Source: Oehlia diaphana (Eukaryota; Glomeromycota; Glomeromycetes; Glomerales; Glomeraceae). From it: DNA of 64,000 nucleotides. The notes below the pieces were generated by a model. That model had not been told where the DNA came from. It made no database searches and worked only from the letters and a program-made list of their open reading frames with translations. A program made the position numbers and the translations under genes. The DNA is taken from contig QZLH01000192.1 in the NCBI GenBank assembly GCA_003833135.1, positions 30,575 through 94,574 of the forward strand, given 5' to 3'. Positions 12,748 to 24,378 of this stretch are shown piece by piece; position 1 is the first letter of the stretch, and each line of letters starts with the position of its first letter.

Positions 12748-15462
12748 TTACATAAAATACATAACTTTTAGTAATTCAGCTTTTACAGCAGAATAACTGG
12801 CAACTCCCCCCGCACCTTCTGAAGTATCTGGATCGCTCCAATTTTCACCACTTGCATGAAATCTTGCTCTAGCACAAACTAAATGAGCATAATACACTGG
12901 TGGAACAATAGAAACTGCACGAGTGCATCGAGCAAAAACATAACACAAATTGTATGTTAATGTTTGAAGTGAGTCTGCATTGAATCCGTTTTCATCATAT
13001 AACACGTGATAATGAGCCGGACGGGAAGTCCCTTGCAAACTAGGGTGACTTAGAAGATAAAAGTCAAATTCAAAAGGATGTACTATTGTTGAATCAACTA
13101 CTGTACCAGAAGGACAATTTCCTATTCTATCGCCATCTCTCGCATTAATTGGGAAAAAACGAGTGTGATGACGTTTTTGCACAACAACAAAAGTTATTGT
13201 TGGGTTATACTTCTCGTCAAGAGACCTACATGCTTCTAAATATTTATTAACAATTTAAGTGAAATATTATTATAATGACTTAAGAATAATAAATATATAC
13301 CTTTTATTGCCTTGATTTCATTCTTTAATACTATATAAAATTGACCTTCTGAAACGCCGTTTCGATAGAATAAAATACGTTCCGGTTTTCTTCCACAGGT
13401 CATATAAAATGTTTTTAATAATTCTTTAACCATTTCTGCTAAATCACTAATAACTTCCTGTCTACCAGTTTGAACACGAATTGAAGCAGCATATCGAGAT
13501 GCTTTTGCGTCCATTGAAGCGGCCACAGCAGCAATAGATGGACGACCCGTATTTTCTGCGCCTGGAGCAGGATGAGTAACGCTAGCACCCATAAGGATAG
13601 TTGGGCGCTGTGTGATGAAAGGTACTTGAGTTGGGTCAATAAATGAATTCATCCCGCCAAGTTTAACGTTCATTTTTAGACAAACGTTGGCACAATATAG
13701 TTTCTTTGCTGCAAACATGATATACTTTCCCTGAACACATTGAGAAGCGACGCCAATTACGGTATCGCTAACACGCTTAATTTCGGCATATAACGGTACA
13801 CCAGTGTTGGGGAGAATACAAAGAATCAGTTGAGGTTTTAATTTAGCCAAGTTTCCAGCCTTAACCCAAACTTGTCTCAAAGAAGTTTCAATTGGACCCT
13901 GAGGGTTACAATGTTGAATAGGTGGATTCTTATTTGGAATATTCATTCCAGTGTCTTGACATGTGGTAACCAATTCTCTAATGAATTTTTGTATAGCGCT
14001 CATAGGATAATCTCTTTCATTTCCAAAAACAGCGCATGCCCATGAACTAAGTGTTGCACCAGTGGCAACTTTCTTATCCCTCAAATTCCATAAACCATTT
14101 CTTGGGGTGAAAGCACTATCTCTTGAGGTAGGATGATACTGTAGTTTTGGAGCAGGCAATATTCTTGCTTGAGTTATGGCCATCTCATTAGACACCCGAA
14201 AATCAAACTGTTGCATATACTGATTTTGTCGGTAATTAAGAATTTGGATACCTTGGTTAATTTGACTAGCACGTGATTGAGGTGGTTGACAAGTAAATCT
14301 AATCATATTTGCCGTTTGTCTTTCATTCAATTTGCGCATATAACGTTGTCCCTAACAAATACACAATGCGTTAAAAAATAATTTTATTCCATATTGATTA
14401 GTATGTTGGTTTTACATGCATACCTCAACTACGTTACATACTTCCATTGGTAAATAAGTTCCACTTCGAATAACAATGCAAGGAAAGAATGGATATAATA
14501 ATTGTATATTATATGTTCTTTGGAAGTATGAAGCAACATCAGTTTGATTACCATTATCATCAAATATTGTATTACTAGCCGAAGTATTAGTTACTTTAAA
14601 AATTCTAAATCGGCGGTTTAAAGCATTTTCATCATGAGTAGCATAAATTTTTAAATTTTTTAAACATTTTTCAAGATTTGTACGGTCACTATCGTGAATC
14701 CTCCTAAGATCATCAACGGACCTCTTATTGAGTATTTTTACAACTAATTGTACTAAACTATCACTTTCATAAAAAGCAGTAGCATGTAAATCAATATTTA
14801 TCATCATTTTTTTAGGAGTTGGTCTAATAGATTGAAAATATCCTTGCAAAGCCTTTACTCCTCCACTAAGAGGTCGTGAATCTTGATTAGTATAAAATAT
14901 TCTCCCTACACTATTAAATGTCGTTGATGGAACATGACGGATCAATACATTAAGAGCCATAATGCCTAATTAGCATCATAATTAAATTTAATTAAGTAAG
15001 GTGATATTACAAAAATGATGTTATAATAAATAAATATTAACCTGTTAAAATATTTGGAGATATAGAACCATGTCCGCTAAGAAATCTATGGATCTCTTCC
15101 ATATGAATTTCATTGACTTTCTTAATTCTTATTCTAAAACTACGTAAAGGTCTTCTACCCACATTAATCGTATTATCCTCTGGTAAGGTCACATCTAATG
15201 TATGTACATCCAACGGTCTGATAGTATAAACATTTCTACGACCATCAAATACAGCTCTTATATCATGAAAAGAATTTTCAGCTATTTGAAAAATTTTTCT
15301 ATTCAAAGTTGTAGGAACTTCTGGTGAAATATCAATATCGTAATGATGAATATTGGAGTCAGGAAGATTTGTTATTTCGAAATAGTTTGTTCTAATTCTT
15401 ATAGGACGACCTAAACGACCTAAACCAGGACGTTTGACGAATTCAGTTATATTAGCCATCAT
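12748..15462 (-). CDS. Argonaute protein, unit 5 (predicted slicer-dead)
   Basis: Argonaute of 833 residues in four exons: 15462-15042, 14965-14424, 14351-13301 and 13235-12748, all GT-AG, phases 1, 0 and 1. The protein starts [13 protein letters not shown]; the second Met (15459) is equally possible. All four domains are present. The N-domain exon lacks the FPFGDA segment seen in units 4 and 6. The MID pocket is kept (LYAEIK, ASQC, CLKMNVK). In PIWI the first aspartate is Ser578 (MGASVTHP), Glu620 is kept (RQEVI), the third position is Asn652 (FYRNG), and the histidine is kept (YYAHL). Two of four catalytic residues are therefore lost. The MID/PIWI exon is the most divergent of the four over about 13540-13830. 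Confidence 0.93.
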
Positions 15463-15557
15463 TTAGACGATCAGAAGAATGAGTTATGATATTAAAAAAA
15501 TTCAATCAATTGGTATGTTTGTTGTTTAAATATTAAAATATCAATGATAAGAAAATT

Positions 15558-15613
15558 GCAAAGCCTTATTAAGCCACGAACCAAACCCTGAGGCACAATG
15601 AGTTATATAATGG
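15558..15613 (-). promoter_or_regulatory. Conserved upstream block of Argonaute unit 5
   Basis: Third occurrence of the block. It has the same GCAAAGCCTTATTAAGCCAC start (plus strand) and ends in a TATATAAT-type string about 145 nt upstream of the unit 5 start codon. Confidence 0.6.
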
Positions 15614-15748
15614 CATTTTTTTTAAAAGATTTCCACAAATTGTTTAAACTAACATTTTTTATATGTTGTCAAATTGTATTTAAAACTACATCTATAATTA
15701 TAAGACTTTTGTACTGCAAATATAAATAATTTTAGTGCTTTATTAGCT

Positions 15749-18438
15749 TTATATAAAATACATAGTTTTTAGTAATTCGGATTTTACAACACCATAACTG
15801 GCACTTCCTACACCTTCTGGAGTATCTGGATTGCTCCAATTTTCACCACTTGCATAAAATCTTGCTCTACGACAAACTAAACTAGCATAATGCACTGGTG
15901 GAACAATAGAACCTGCACGAGTGCATCGAGCAAAATTATAGCACAAATTGTATGTTAATGATTGAAGTGAGTCAGCATTGAATCCGTTTTCATCGAGTAA
16001 CACGTGATAATGCATCGGACGTGAAATCCCTTGTAAACTAGAGTGACTTTGAAGATAAAAGTCAAACTCAAAAGGATGTACTATTGTTGAATCAACTACT
16101 GTACCAGAAGGACAATTTCCTGATCTATCTCCATCTATTCCAGTATCAATTGGAAAAAAACGAGTGTGATGACGTTTTTGCACAACTACAAAAGTTATTG
16201 TTGGTTTATATCTCCCGTCAAGTGACATGCATGCGTCTAAATGTTTGTTGACAATTTAAGTGAAATATTATTATAAAATGACCTAAAATAATAATAAATA
16301 TATACCTTTTATTGCCCTGATTTCATCCTTTAATACTATAGAAAATTGACCTTCTGAAACGCCGTCTCGATAGAATAAAATACGTTCTGGTTTTCTTCCA
16401 CAGGTCTGATAAAATGTTTTTAATAATTCTTTAACCATTTCTGCTAAATCACCAATAACTTCCTGTCTGCCAGTTTGAACACGAATTGAAGCAGCATATC
16501 GAGATGCTTTTGCGTCCATTGAAGCAGTCACAGCAGCAATGGATGGGGTATTCTGTTCCCCGGGAACAGGGTGAGTAACATCTGCACCCATTATGATGGT
16601 TGGACGTTGTGTAATGAAGGGAATTTGGCTTGGATCAATGAATGAATTCTCGCCACCAAGTTTAACATTTATTTTAAGACAAACATTGGCGCAATATATT
16701 CTTATTGCGCGCACTATGTGTCTGCTCTGGATACATTGCGTAGCAACCCCAATTAACGTATCGCAAACGCGTTTAATTTCGGCATACAATACACCACCAA
16801 TATTGGGAAGAATACATAAAATTAATTGAGGTTTAGATTTAGCCGAGTTTCCAGCTCTAACCCAAACTTGTCTTAAAGAATTTTCAATACCGCCTTGAGG
16901 ATTACAGTGTAATATAGGTGGATTTCTATTTGGAATATTCATTCCAGCATCTTGACACGTGTTAACCAATTCTCTAATGAAATTTTGTATAGTGCCTATT
17001 GGATAATCTCTTTCGCTTCCAAAAACAGCACATGCCCATGAACCAAGTGTTGCACCAATGGCAACTTTCTTATCCCTTAAATTCCATAAACCATCTTTTG
17101 GAATGAAAGTATCCTCTTTAGAAGCGGGATGGTAATGTAATGTTGGAGCAGGTAATACCCTTGCTTGAGTTATTGTCATTTCAGTAGATACCCGAAAATC
17201 AAATTGGTGCATATACTCATTTTGTCGATAATCAAGAATTTGGAGACCTTGGTTAATTTTATCAACACGTGATGAAGGTGGTTGACGAGTAAATTTAATC
17301 ATCTCCGCCATTTGTCTTTTGTTCAATTTGCGCATATAACGTTGTCCCTAATAATACACAAGCTATATTAAAAAATAATTTTATTCCATATTGATTAGTA
17401 TACTAGTTTTACATACCCCCACTACATTACATATTTCCATTGGTAAATAAATTTCTTTTCGTACAATAACGCAAGGAAGGAACGGATATTGTAGACTTCT
17501 ACCATAAGTATTATTAAAGTAAGTAACAACATCGGTGCGTTGACCATTAACTTCAAACATAGTATTGGAAGCTGGAGTATTAGTTAATTTAGTAATTTTA
17601 AATCGGCGGCGTTTCGAAGAACTTTCATAAATCTTTAGGTACTTTAAACATTTTTCAAGCTTTACACGATCTCTTTCTTGAATCTCTCTAAGATCTTCAA
17701 CGGACCTCTTATTGAGTATTTTTACAAATAATTGTACTAAATTATCACTTTCATAAAAAGCAGTAGCATGTAAATCAACATTTATCATCAATTTCCTAGG
17801 TGTTGGTCTAATAGATTGAAAATATCCTTGCCAAACCTCTACCCCTCCACTAAGAGATTGTGAACCTTGTTTAGTGTAAAATACTCTCCCTACTTTTATA
17901 TGATCCCTTGATGGTTTATGATGAAGCAATACATTAAGAACCATAATGCCTATTTAACATTAAAACAAATTTTAAGTAAAGGAAATATTTCAATTAATTG
18001 TGAAAAGAAATTATTTTAACCTGTTAAAATATTTGATGAAATAGAACTACGTCCGTCAAGAAATCTATAGACCTCTTCCATATTAATTTCATTGACTTTC
18101 TTAATCTTTATTTTAAAAATACGTGGAGTTCTTCTACCCGTATCATCCTCTGGTATAGTCACATCTAATGATTGTGCATCACCAAAAGGAAACGGTCTGA
18201 TAGTATAAACATTTCTACGACCATCAAATATAGCTCTTATACCATAAAAAGAATTTTCGGCTATTTGAAAAATTTTTCTATTCAAAGTTGGAGGAACTTC
18301 TGGTGAAATTACAATGTCGTAATGATGAATATTGGAGTCAGGAAAATTTGTTATTTCGAAATAGTTTGTTCTAATTCTTATAGGACGACCTAAACGACCA
18401 TAACCAGGACGTTTGACGAATTCAGTTATATTAAACAT
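15749..18438 (-). CDS. Argonaute protein, unit 6 (predicted slicer-dead)
   Basis: Argonaute of 826 residues from exons 18438-18021, 17949-17417, 17347-16306 and 16236-15749, with phases 1, 0 and 1. The last codon of the PAZ exon is Gly instead of the Glu found in the other copies, just before GQRYMRK. The MID pocket is kept (LYAEIK, ATQC, CLKINVK), but the segment after it (about 16690-16790) is unlike units 3-5 and instead resembles decayed units 2 and 7. PIWI keeps Asp573 (MGADVTHP), Glu613 (RQEVI) and Asp645 (FYRDG), but the histidine is replaced by Ser near 783 (HYASL). Loss of the fourth metal-site residue predicts no or very weak slicing. The start of its PIWI region is almost identical to unit 4. 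Confidence 0.93.
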
Positions 18439-18530
18439 TATTTGGACGATTGGGAAAATGGGTTAAGATATTAAAAAATAAATTCGATCAATTTGCATGT
18501 TTAAATATTAAAAAATTCAATCGATAAGAA

Positions 18531-18579
18531 AACGCGAAGCCTTTTAAGCCACGAACCAAACTTGTGGATTATATAACAT
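18531..18579 (-). promoter_or_regulatory. Conserved upstream block of Argonaute unit 6
   Basis: A shorter version of the block: the GAGGCACAA part is partly deleted, but GCCACGAACCAAAC and the TTATATAACA string remain about 135 nt upstream of the ATG at 18438. A faint version for unit 7 lies at about 21098-21130. Confidence 0.5.
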
Positions 18580-18699
18580 TATTTTAAAGATTCCTAATGT
18601 ATATAATGAGATTTTCATATTTATGATTTTTCTGTAACTAGACTAGTATTAATAAGTACTGTAAATATATATGTATATATTTATTTGTATATAAAATAA

Positions 18700-21014
18700 A
18701 ATATAAATACATAACCTGAGATTTACCGCAGCATAATTGACTACTGGGTCGCTTCAATTTTTAACATTTAAGTGGAGTTTTGCTCTACAACAAACTAAAT
18801 GAGTATAAGATACTGGTAGAAAAATAAAAACAGCACGAGTGTATCGAGCAAAGAAATATCACAAATTGTATGTTAATATTTGAAGTGAGTGAACTCATTT
18901 CATCAAATAATACGTGATAATGTGTTGGACGTGAAATCCCTGGGTGACTTAGAAGACAAAAGTCAAGTTCAAAGGATGCACTACTATTGTTTCACCTACT
19001 GTACCAGGTCAGTTTTCTATTTTATCAGAATTTTCTTTATTTATTGGGAAAAAACGAGAGTAATGGCATTTTTGCACAACTACAAAAGCTCATAGTAAAT
19101 GATCAGTAATTTACATCAAGCGAATGACACGCAGCTAAATATTTATTTAAAAATGTTAATAGTGTTTGAAGTATCAATTATTTACAAAATATAAATATAC
19201 CTTTCATTGCTTTTACCTCATTATTTATTTAGCACTTGAGAGAATTGGCTTGAGCTCGATAGAACAAAATACGATTTTTCTAAGTCTCGGAGAATTTTTT
19301 AATAGTTCCTTAGTCATTTCGGTCAAATCAACCACTAATAGTATTCTGACTGGCAGTTTTTTTTTTTTAAAAAAAAAAAAAATATCTAGATTCTTTTGCA
19401 CATATATATATATATGTATATATCGTAAAGCAACAATAGATAGACGAACTAGTAACCCATTATTATAGTTGAACGTTGTGTAATTAGGATATTTGATTTG
19501 AATTTGAATTCGTATCACAAAGTTTAACATTTAGTTTAAGACAAGCATTAGGGCTTATACATGCGCCTGCTCTGAATACATTGATAGCGATACCAATTAC
19601 TGTATCGCTTACGCGTTTAATTTCGACATACAATGGTACACCAGTATTTAGGAAGAATACATAAAATTGATTGAGGCTGTGCTCTAGCCGTATTTCCTAG
19701 TCTTAAGCCAAACTTGCTTTGAAGAATTTACAATGTCACTTTGAGGATTACAGTGTTGTATATGGATTCCTATTTAGAATATTCATTTCAGAATCTAGAA
19801 CATATTGTAACTAATTTTCTAATAGCTACAATCAGAAAATCAATTTATTTCCAAAATCAGCATATGACAACCAAGGGTGCACCATTGGCAGCTTTTTATT
19901 CTTTAAATTCCATGAACCATTCTTTGAAATGAAAGTGTCCTCTTTAGAAATGTGTCATTCCACGAGAAATTCGCAAACCAATTATTCGTTTTGTTGATAA
20001 ATAAGAACATTGATACCTTGTCTAATTTTATAAGCACATATTATTGATGATTGTCGAGTAAATTCCATCATTCAGCCGCATATGATGTTGTCCCTGTGAA
20101 CTGTTAGCTTAAGTGAGTAAAGATTAGTTTTACACACCTAACTACATTACATACTTCCATTGGTAAATGAATGACAATGCAAAGCAAAGAAGAAACGGAT
20201 ATTGTAATGTATGTTATATGTCCTTTGAAAGTATGAAGTAACATTGGTATGATCATTAGTATTAAAAGCTGAAGTATTAGTTAATATAAAAATTCTAAAT
20301 TGGCGGCATAAATTTTCAACGTGTGGTATAAAAAAAAATTCTTAAGCTTTAGGTGATCTGTATCTAAAATCTTCAATGGACCTTTTATTTAGTAATTTTA
20401 AGACTATTTGTATTTAAAATAATTAAACTACCAATATTTATCATTCCTCTAATAGGTATTTACCTAATAGATTGAGAATAACCTTGCCAAGCCTCTACTT
20501 CCTCATTGAGAGGTCATGAATCCTGATTAGTACAAAATACTCTCCCTGCCTTTTAAGCGTCGTTGATGGCATATACAATAAGAGCCTAATTAACTTTAAA
20601 ATTAAATTTTATGTAAAGGAGAATATTGCAAAAGGAAAGCTATAATGAGTATAAATCTAATATGTCAAAATTTTTGGTGATAATAGAATAATTTTCGTCA
20701 AGGAACCTATTGATCAATTCAGCAACTTCTTAATTCTAATTGTCATCTAGAGTTACATATAAAGTAGCCGCAACACCAAAAGGAAACTTTTCAACATTAA
20801 AAATATTTCTAAGACTATCAAATACAGGCCATACATCTCCAAAATAATCATCTGCTGCATAATATCTTTACTACTCAAAACTGGAGTAATTACAGTGTCG
20901 TAATGATAAATATTTGAGGAAGAAAAAGATATTATTCAAATAGTTCTAATTTTTATAAAACAACCTATACTACCTAATCCAGGACGTCTAATGAAACCTG
21001 TTACACTAATCATG
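18700..21014 (-). pseudogene. Decayed Argonaute gene, unit 7
   Basis: All four Argonaute exons are recognisable on the minus strand: PIWI C-terminal part about 18700-19130, MID/PIWI about 19190-20090, PAZ about 20130-20590, N domain about 20645-21014 (a start-like ATG is still visible at about 21014). Stops and frameshifts occur in every exon. A palindromic T-run/A-run with AT dinucleotides (about 19360-19430) replaces part of the PIWI region. It cannot encode a full Argonaute. It shares a CCTGCTCTGAATACATTG stretch with unit 2 and, nearly, with unit 6. Confidence 0.9.
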
Positions 21015-22921
21015 GCGAAATAGGTAAGATGTTAAAAATTTAACCTATTTGCAAATTTTAAATAAAAAAAATTTCAATCGGTAATGTTCAATAAGAATTG
21101 CAAAAGCCTCCATTAAGCCACGAATAAACATATTAAGATTGAAAAACAGATATGAAAATAGATAATACTTTAAATATTTTTGTTAGAATATGACTAATTT
21201 TAATTAGCTTAGCCACTGGTGGACGGGTAAGCAAAAATAAATGTTCATCCGAGAATAAACTACAAATCAAAATAAAAAAAAAAAATTTTTTTTTTTCTTA
21301 AAATGAAATGTTATGTGTAGATAGGAGTCATAATAGGTTTTTATGAAGAGTAATGATTTCCAAATGTGCGTTCGTAAACTGTTTTTTTTCTGCTCCGCCA
21401 CTTAAAACTAGATTTCTTTACTTCCAAAATAGGAAAAGCGAAATTGGGGAGGCGTAACAACCCGATATGTCAACAAAATTTAAGGAAGTTAATAATCATT
21501 ATTATACATTTGATTACAGACATCCTATAAACACTCGTGCCGAAAATGCTGAAATGATGAAATGATCGGTTGTAACGTATTGGCTTATCTGTGGTCTGTG
21601 GATGCCTTTACCTTGCTGTGTAATTTCTTTGAGTTAAAAGCATCAATATGTCATGGGAATCGGAGAATTGGGATATATACAAGAAATCAAATAACTATAT
21701 AATTTTTTAAAATAAAATGAATAAAATGACAGTTTTCACAAATTAATTTATTTAGATTAATATTTATATTCTTATGATCACAGTAATCCTTGTTCATGAA
21801 AAATTGAAACCGATTATATAACTATTTTATGGAATGACAGTTTCATAAATAATGTGGCCGAAATATCCGGGTGTGACTCCTTTGACATTATGTAATTACA
21901 TTATGTAATTATTTGAAATCATTCAATATGAATTCCCATCTGAAAAATTCAAAGATACTAATTATCAAAAAAAAAAAGATTATTTGACATGGCAAATTAT
22001 AATAAAAAACGTAAGCAACGAGGAGTATCTTATGAGAGCATAATATTAAAGGTTTGTTTTTCTTGTAATGAAAGTGGAAATTATATTCCGTAGTAATATT
22101 TTCTTTATCACAATGAAATAAAGAAAAAAAAGAAAAAAAACAAATATTTATATTCAGTAGTTAACTATGGACGTTGCATATTATTTGCAGAAATTTATGG
22201 CGCAATGCATCGCACTAATCCTTATTCTTTGTCTTGCAGTTACACTTGAGTTTGATCCTAATTATTATATTTTTCATTGAGTTTGATCATCCCAATCATC
22301 AATGTCCATATATGTACTGTATTTAATTTACCTAACCCCTTAAATGGCTAACTCCTAACCCTAACCCACATTCCGATATTTATCGGACTTTTTAATCTCA
22401 ATTAATAAGTAATTGAATAGATAATTTAAATAAGGTACATAAAAGAAAGTTCGGCTTTTTTTTCTTTCTTTTCAATTAGTATAAATAATATAATTTTTAT
22501 ACAAATATGGTGAATCTTTAGAAAAATGATCAACATAAGTGGTTAACAACGGTGTAACAAAAATTAAACAAATTAATAACTAAGATTGATAAAATTCTTT
22601 GTCTTCTAAAAAAAATTAACATTTTACACAAGTAATCTAGAGTGCTTATTCAATCTTACGTTAAATTCTTAAAAACTGACTTTAATGTTACTCATGTATT
22701 TGTTACGCGAAATGAATCATGTTTTTAGAAATTTCTTTTATTTTATTCTTTTTTTTAAAAAAAATTAATACATATAAACAACAAAAGTTATAAATATGAT
22801 TGAAATTTATAATTTTTTTTTTTTTAAGAAAATTCCGCGTTATTTATATTATTACATTCATTTATATAAAAATATATACACTTATAAAGAGTAAACGCAA
22901 AATAACAAAAATTCAATCACG
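21015..22921. other. Spacer after the Argonaute array
   Basis: No gene is recognised. The first 120 bp keep a trace of the Argonaute upstream block. A short CCTAACCCTAACCC run sits at about 22355-22368, too short to be a telomere tract. Several A/T homopolymers are present. The last 100 bp are the 5' flank of the next gene. Confidence 0.55.
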
Positions 22922-24378
22922 ATGGAAGGTTCAAATTATTATGCACCTGGAGGAATGAATAGTGGTCGAAGAAATGACAATAGGTATCAACAACAGCAAC
23001 AATATTCGTATGAAATACCAAATCTATCTCAAGAACATAAATTGTTTCAAGAAAGTCAGTTACGTAACAATAAAAACAATAACAACAATAATGGTGTCTA
23101 TAATTATGTTTCTCATCTCTCTCCTGGTAATCAACCTTCAATTTATCCTCCTCCATCGTTACAAGATCAACATAATATTCATAAATCACCACAAATGAAA
23201 ATGATGCAAAATCATCAATTTCCTCAATCCTCAAATAAACCTTATGAAGAATATCCTCCATTATCGAATAGGCCTTATAATGAATTTCCTTCAGAGTTTC
23301 CTCCATCATCAAATTATCCGATTAACGGAAATATTTCCCCATCATCACCATATAATCATTTAATGCCATCACCAAATTTTCCTCCGACAAATAAAATGAT
23401 TAATGAAAGACCATCACAACCATTACAAAATAAAGGAGAATTCTCTAAATTTCCTCCACCACCGTCGTATAATCAACTGAAACAATCGTCAAATTTTCAT
23501 TCATCAAGTAATAATGAAGGACAAAATAAAGGAGAATTCTCTAAATATTCTCCACCACTATCATATAATCAAATGCAAATGAGGCCATCACAACCATCAC
23601 AAAATAAATATTCTCCGTCACCTTCATATAATCAAATTCCATCGTCAAATTTTCCAAATAACCGAATGCCCCCGCCATCGAAAATTCAACCCCCGTCATC
23701 TAATCAAATGGTGACACCATCGTCAGGAATAATAACGTTAAATCCTAACGATGGATTTTCTCCAAATCCATCAATAAACCCACACAATACACCACAACAA
23801 AATGAAAAAAATGATGATAAAATTCAAGGTCAAGTTGATCATTCTATTCCTTCAGTTGAGAGAAGTTTAACGCAACTTACTAGTCTAGAACAAGTGTGGG
23901 ATATGCCTTTAGTTAATGATGGAAAACCAACTTGGAAATTTTGGTTTTGCAAATTTTTTATTATTTTATTAATTCTTTCATGTTCAAGTATTGGTGTATC
24001 AATAAAATTAACTCTGAACAATTTGGGTATTGGATCCAGCGGACTTGTAGGAAATAATGAAACAAGTAATGAAAATTGTAATGTTCCTCCAGATTGTGGG
24101 AAATCGGTAACGTTTTATTATTATAATTTATTTTCAATACTTTTTTATAATTAATTTTACCTTTTATTAATATATAATTGTCTTACTTGATAATAGCAAA
24201 CTTTATGTATAGGACTTGACGGTTGTTTTACTTGTCTTCCATTTGTAATTATTAAATCTTTTTTATTTTTTTTTTAAAAAAAAAATGAATATATATATAA
24301 TTATTTATATACTAAAATTTTTCACTTTTTTCTAGTGTCCATTAGATGGGAAAAAACCCTCCAAAAATAACAGCTGAC
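22922..24378 (+). CDS. Pro/Asn/Gln-rich single-pass membrane protein, unknown function
   Basis: I do not recognise the family. Three exons fit: 22922-24106, 24197-24244 and 24337-24378, giving 424 residues. Residues 1-330 are low complexity, rich in Pro, Ser, Asn and Gln, with repeated SYNQ/PPS motifs and an imperfect internal repeat around QNKGEFSKF and QNKGEFSKY. One hydrophobic segment at about 342-366 (KFFIILLILSCSSIGVSI) is the only membrane span. It is preceded by basic and aromatic residues. The short tail after it is cysteine-rich, and the two small exons add more Cys (LCIGLDGCFTCLPF, then CPLDG), which supports the splicing. There is no signal peptide, so a cytoplasmic disordered domain with a short Cys-rich outer tail is likely. 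The 3' exons are less certain; without splicing the frame ends at 24154. Confidence 0.75.

Noticed and set aside
19345..19440. T-run/A-run palindrome and AT dinucleotides as a possible hairpin RNA
   Set aside because: Simple homopolymer and dinucleotide sequence inside a decayed Argonaute; no conserved loop or RNA family features.
22355..22368. Telomere-like CCTAACCCTAACCC run (and CCCTAACCTTAACCTTAAC at about 38655)
   Set aside because: Two or three units only, in the middle of unrelated sequence; not a telomere and not enough for an interstitial telomeric array.
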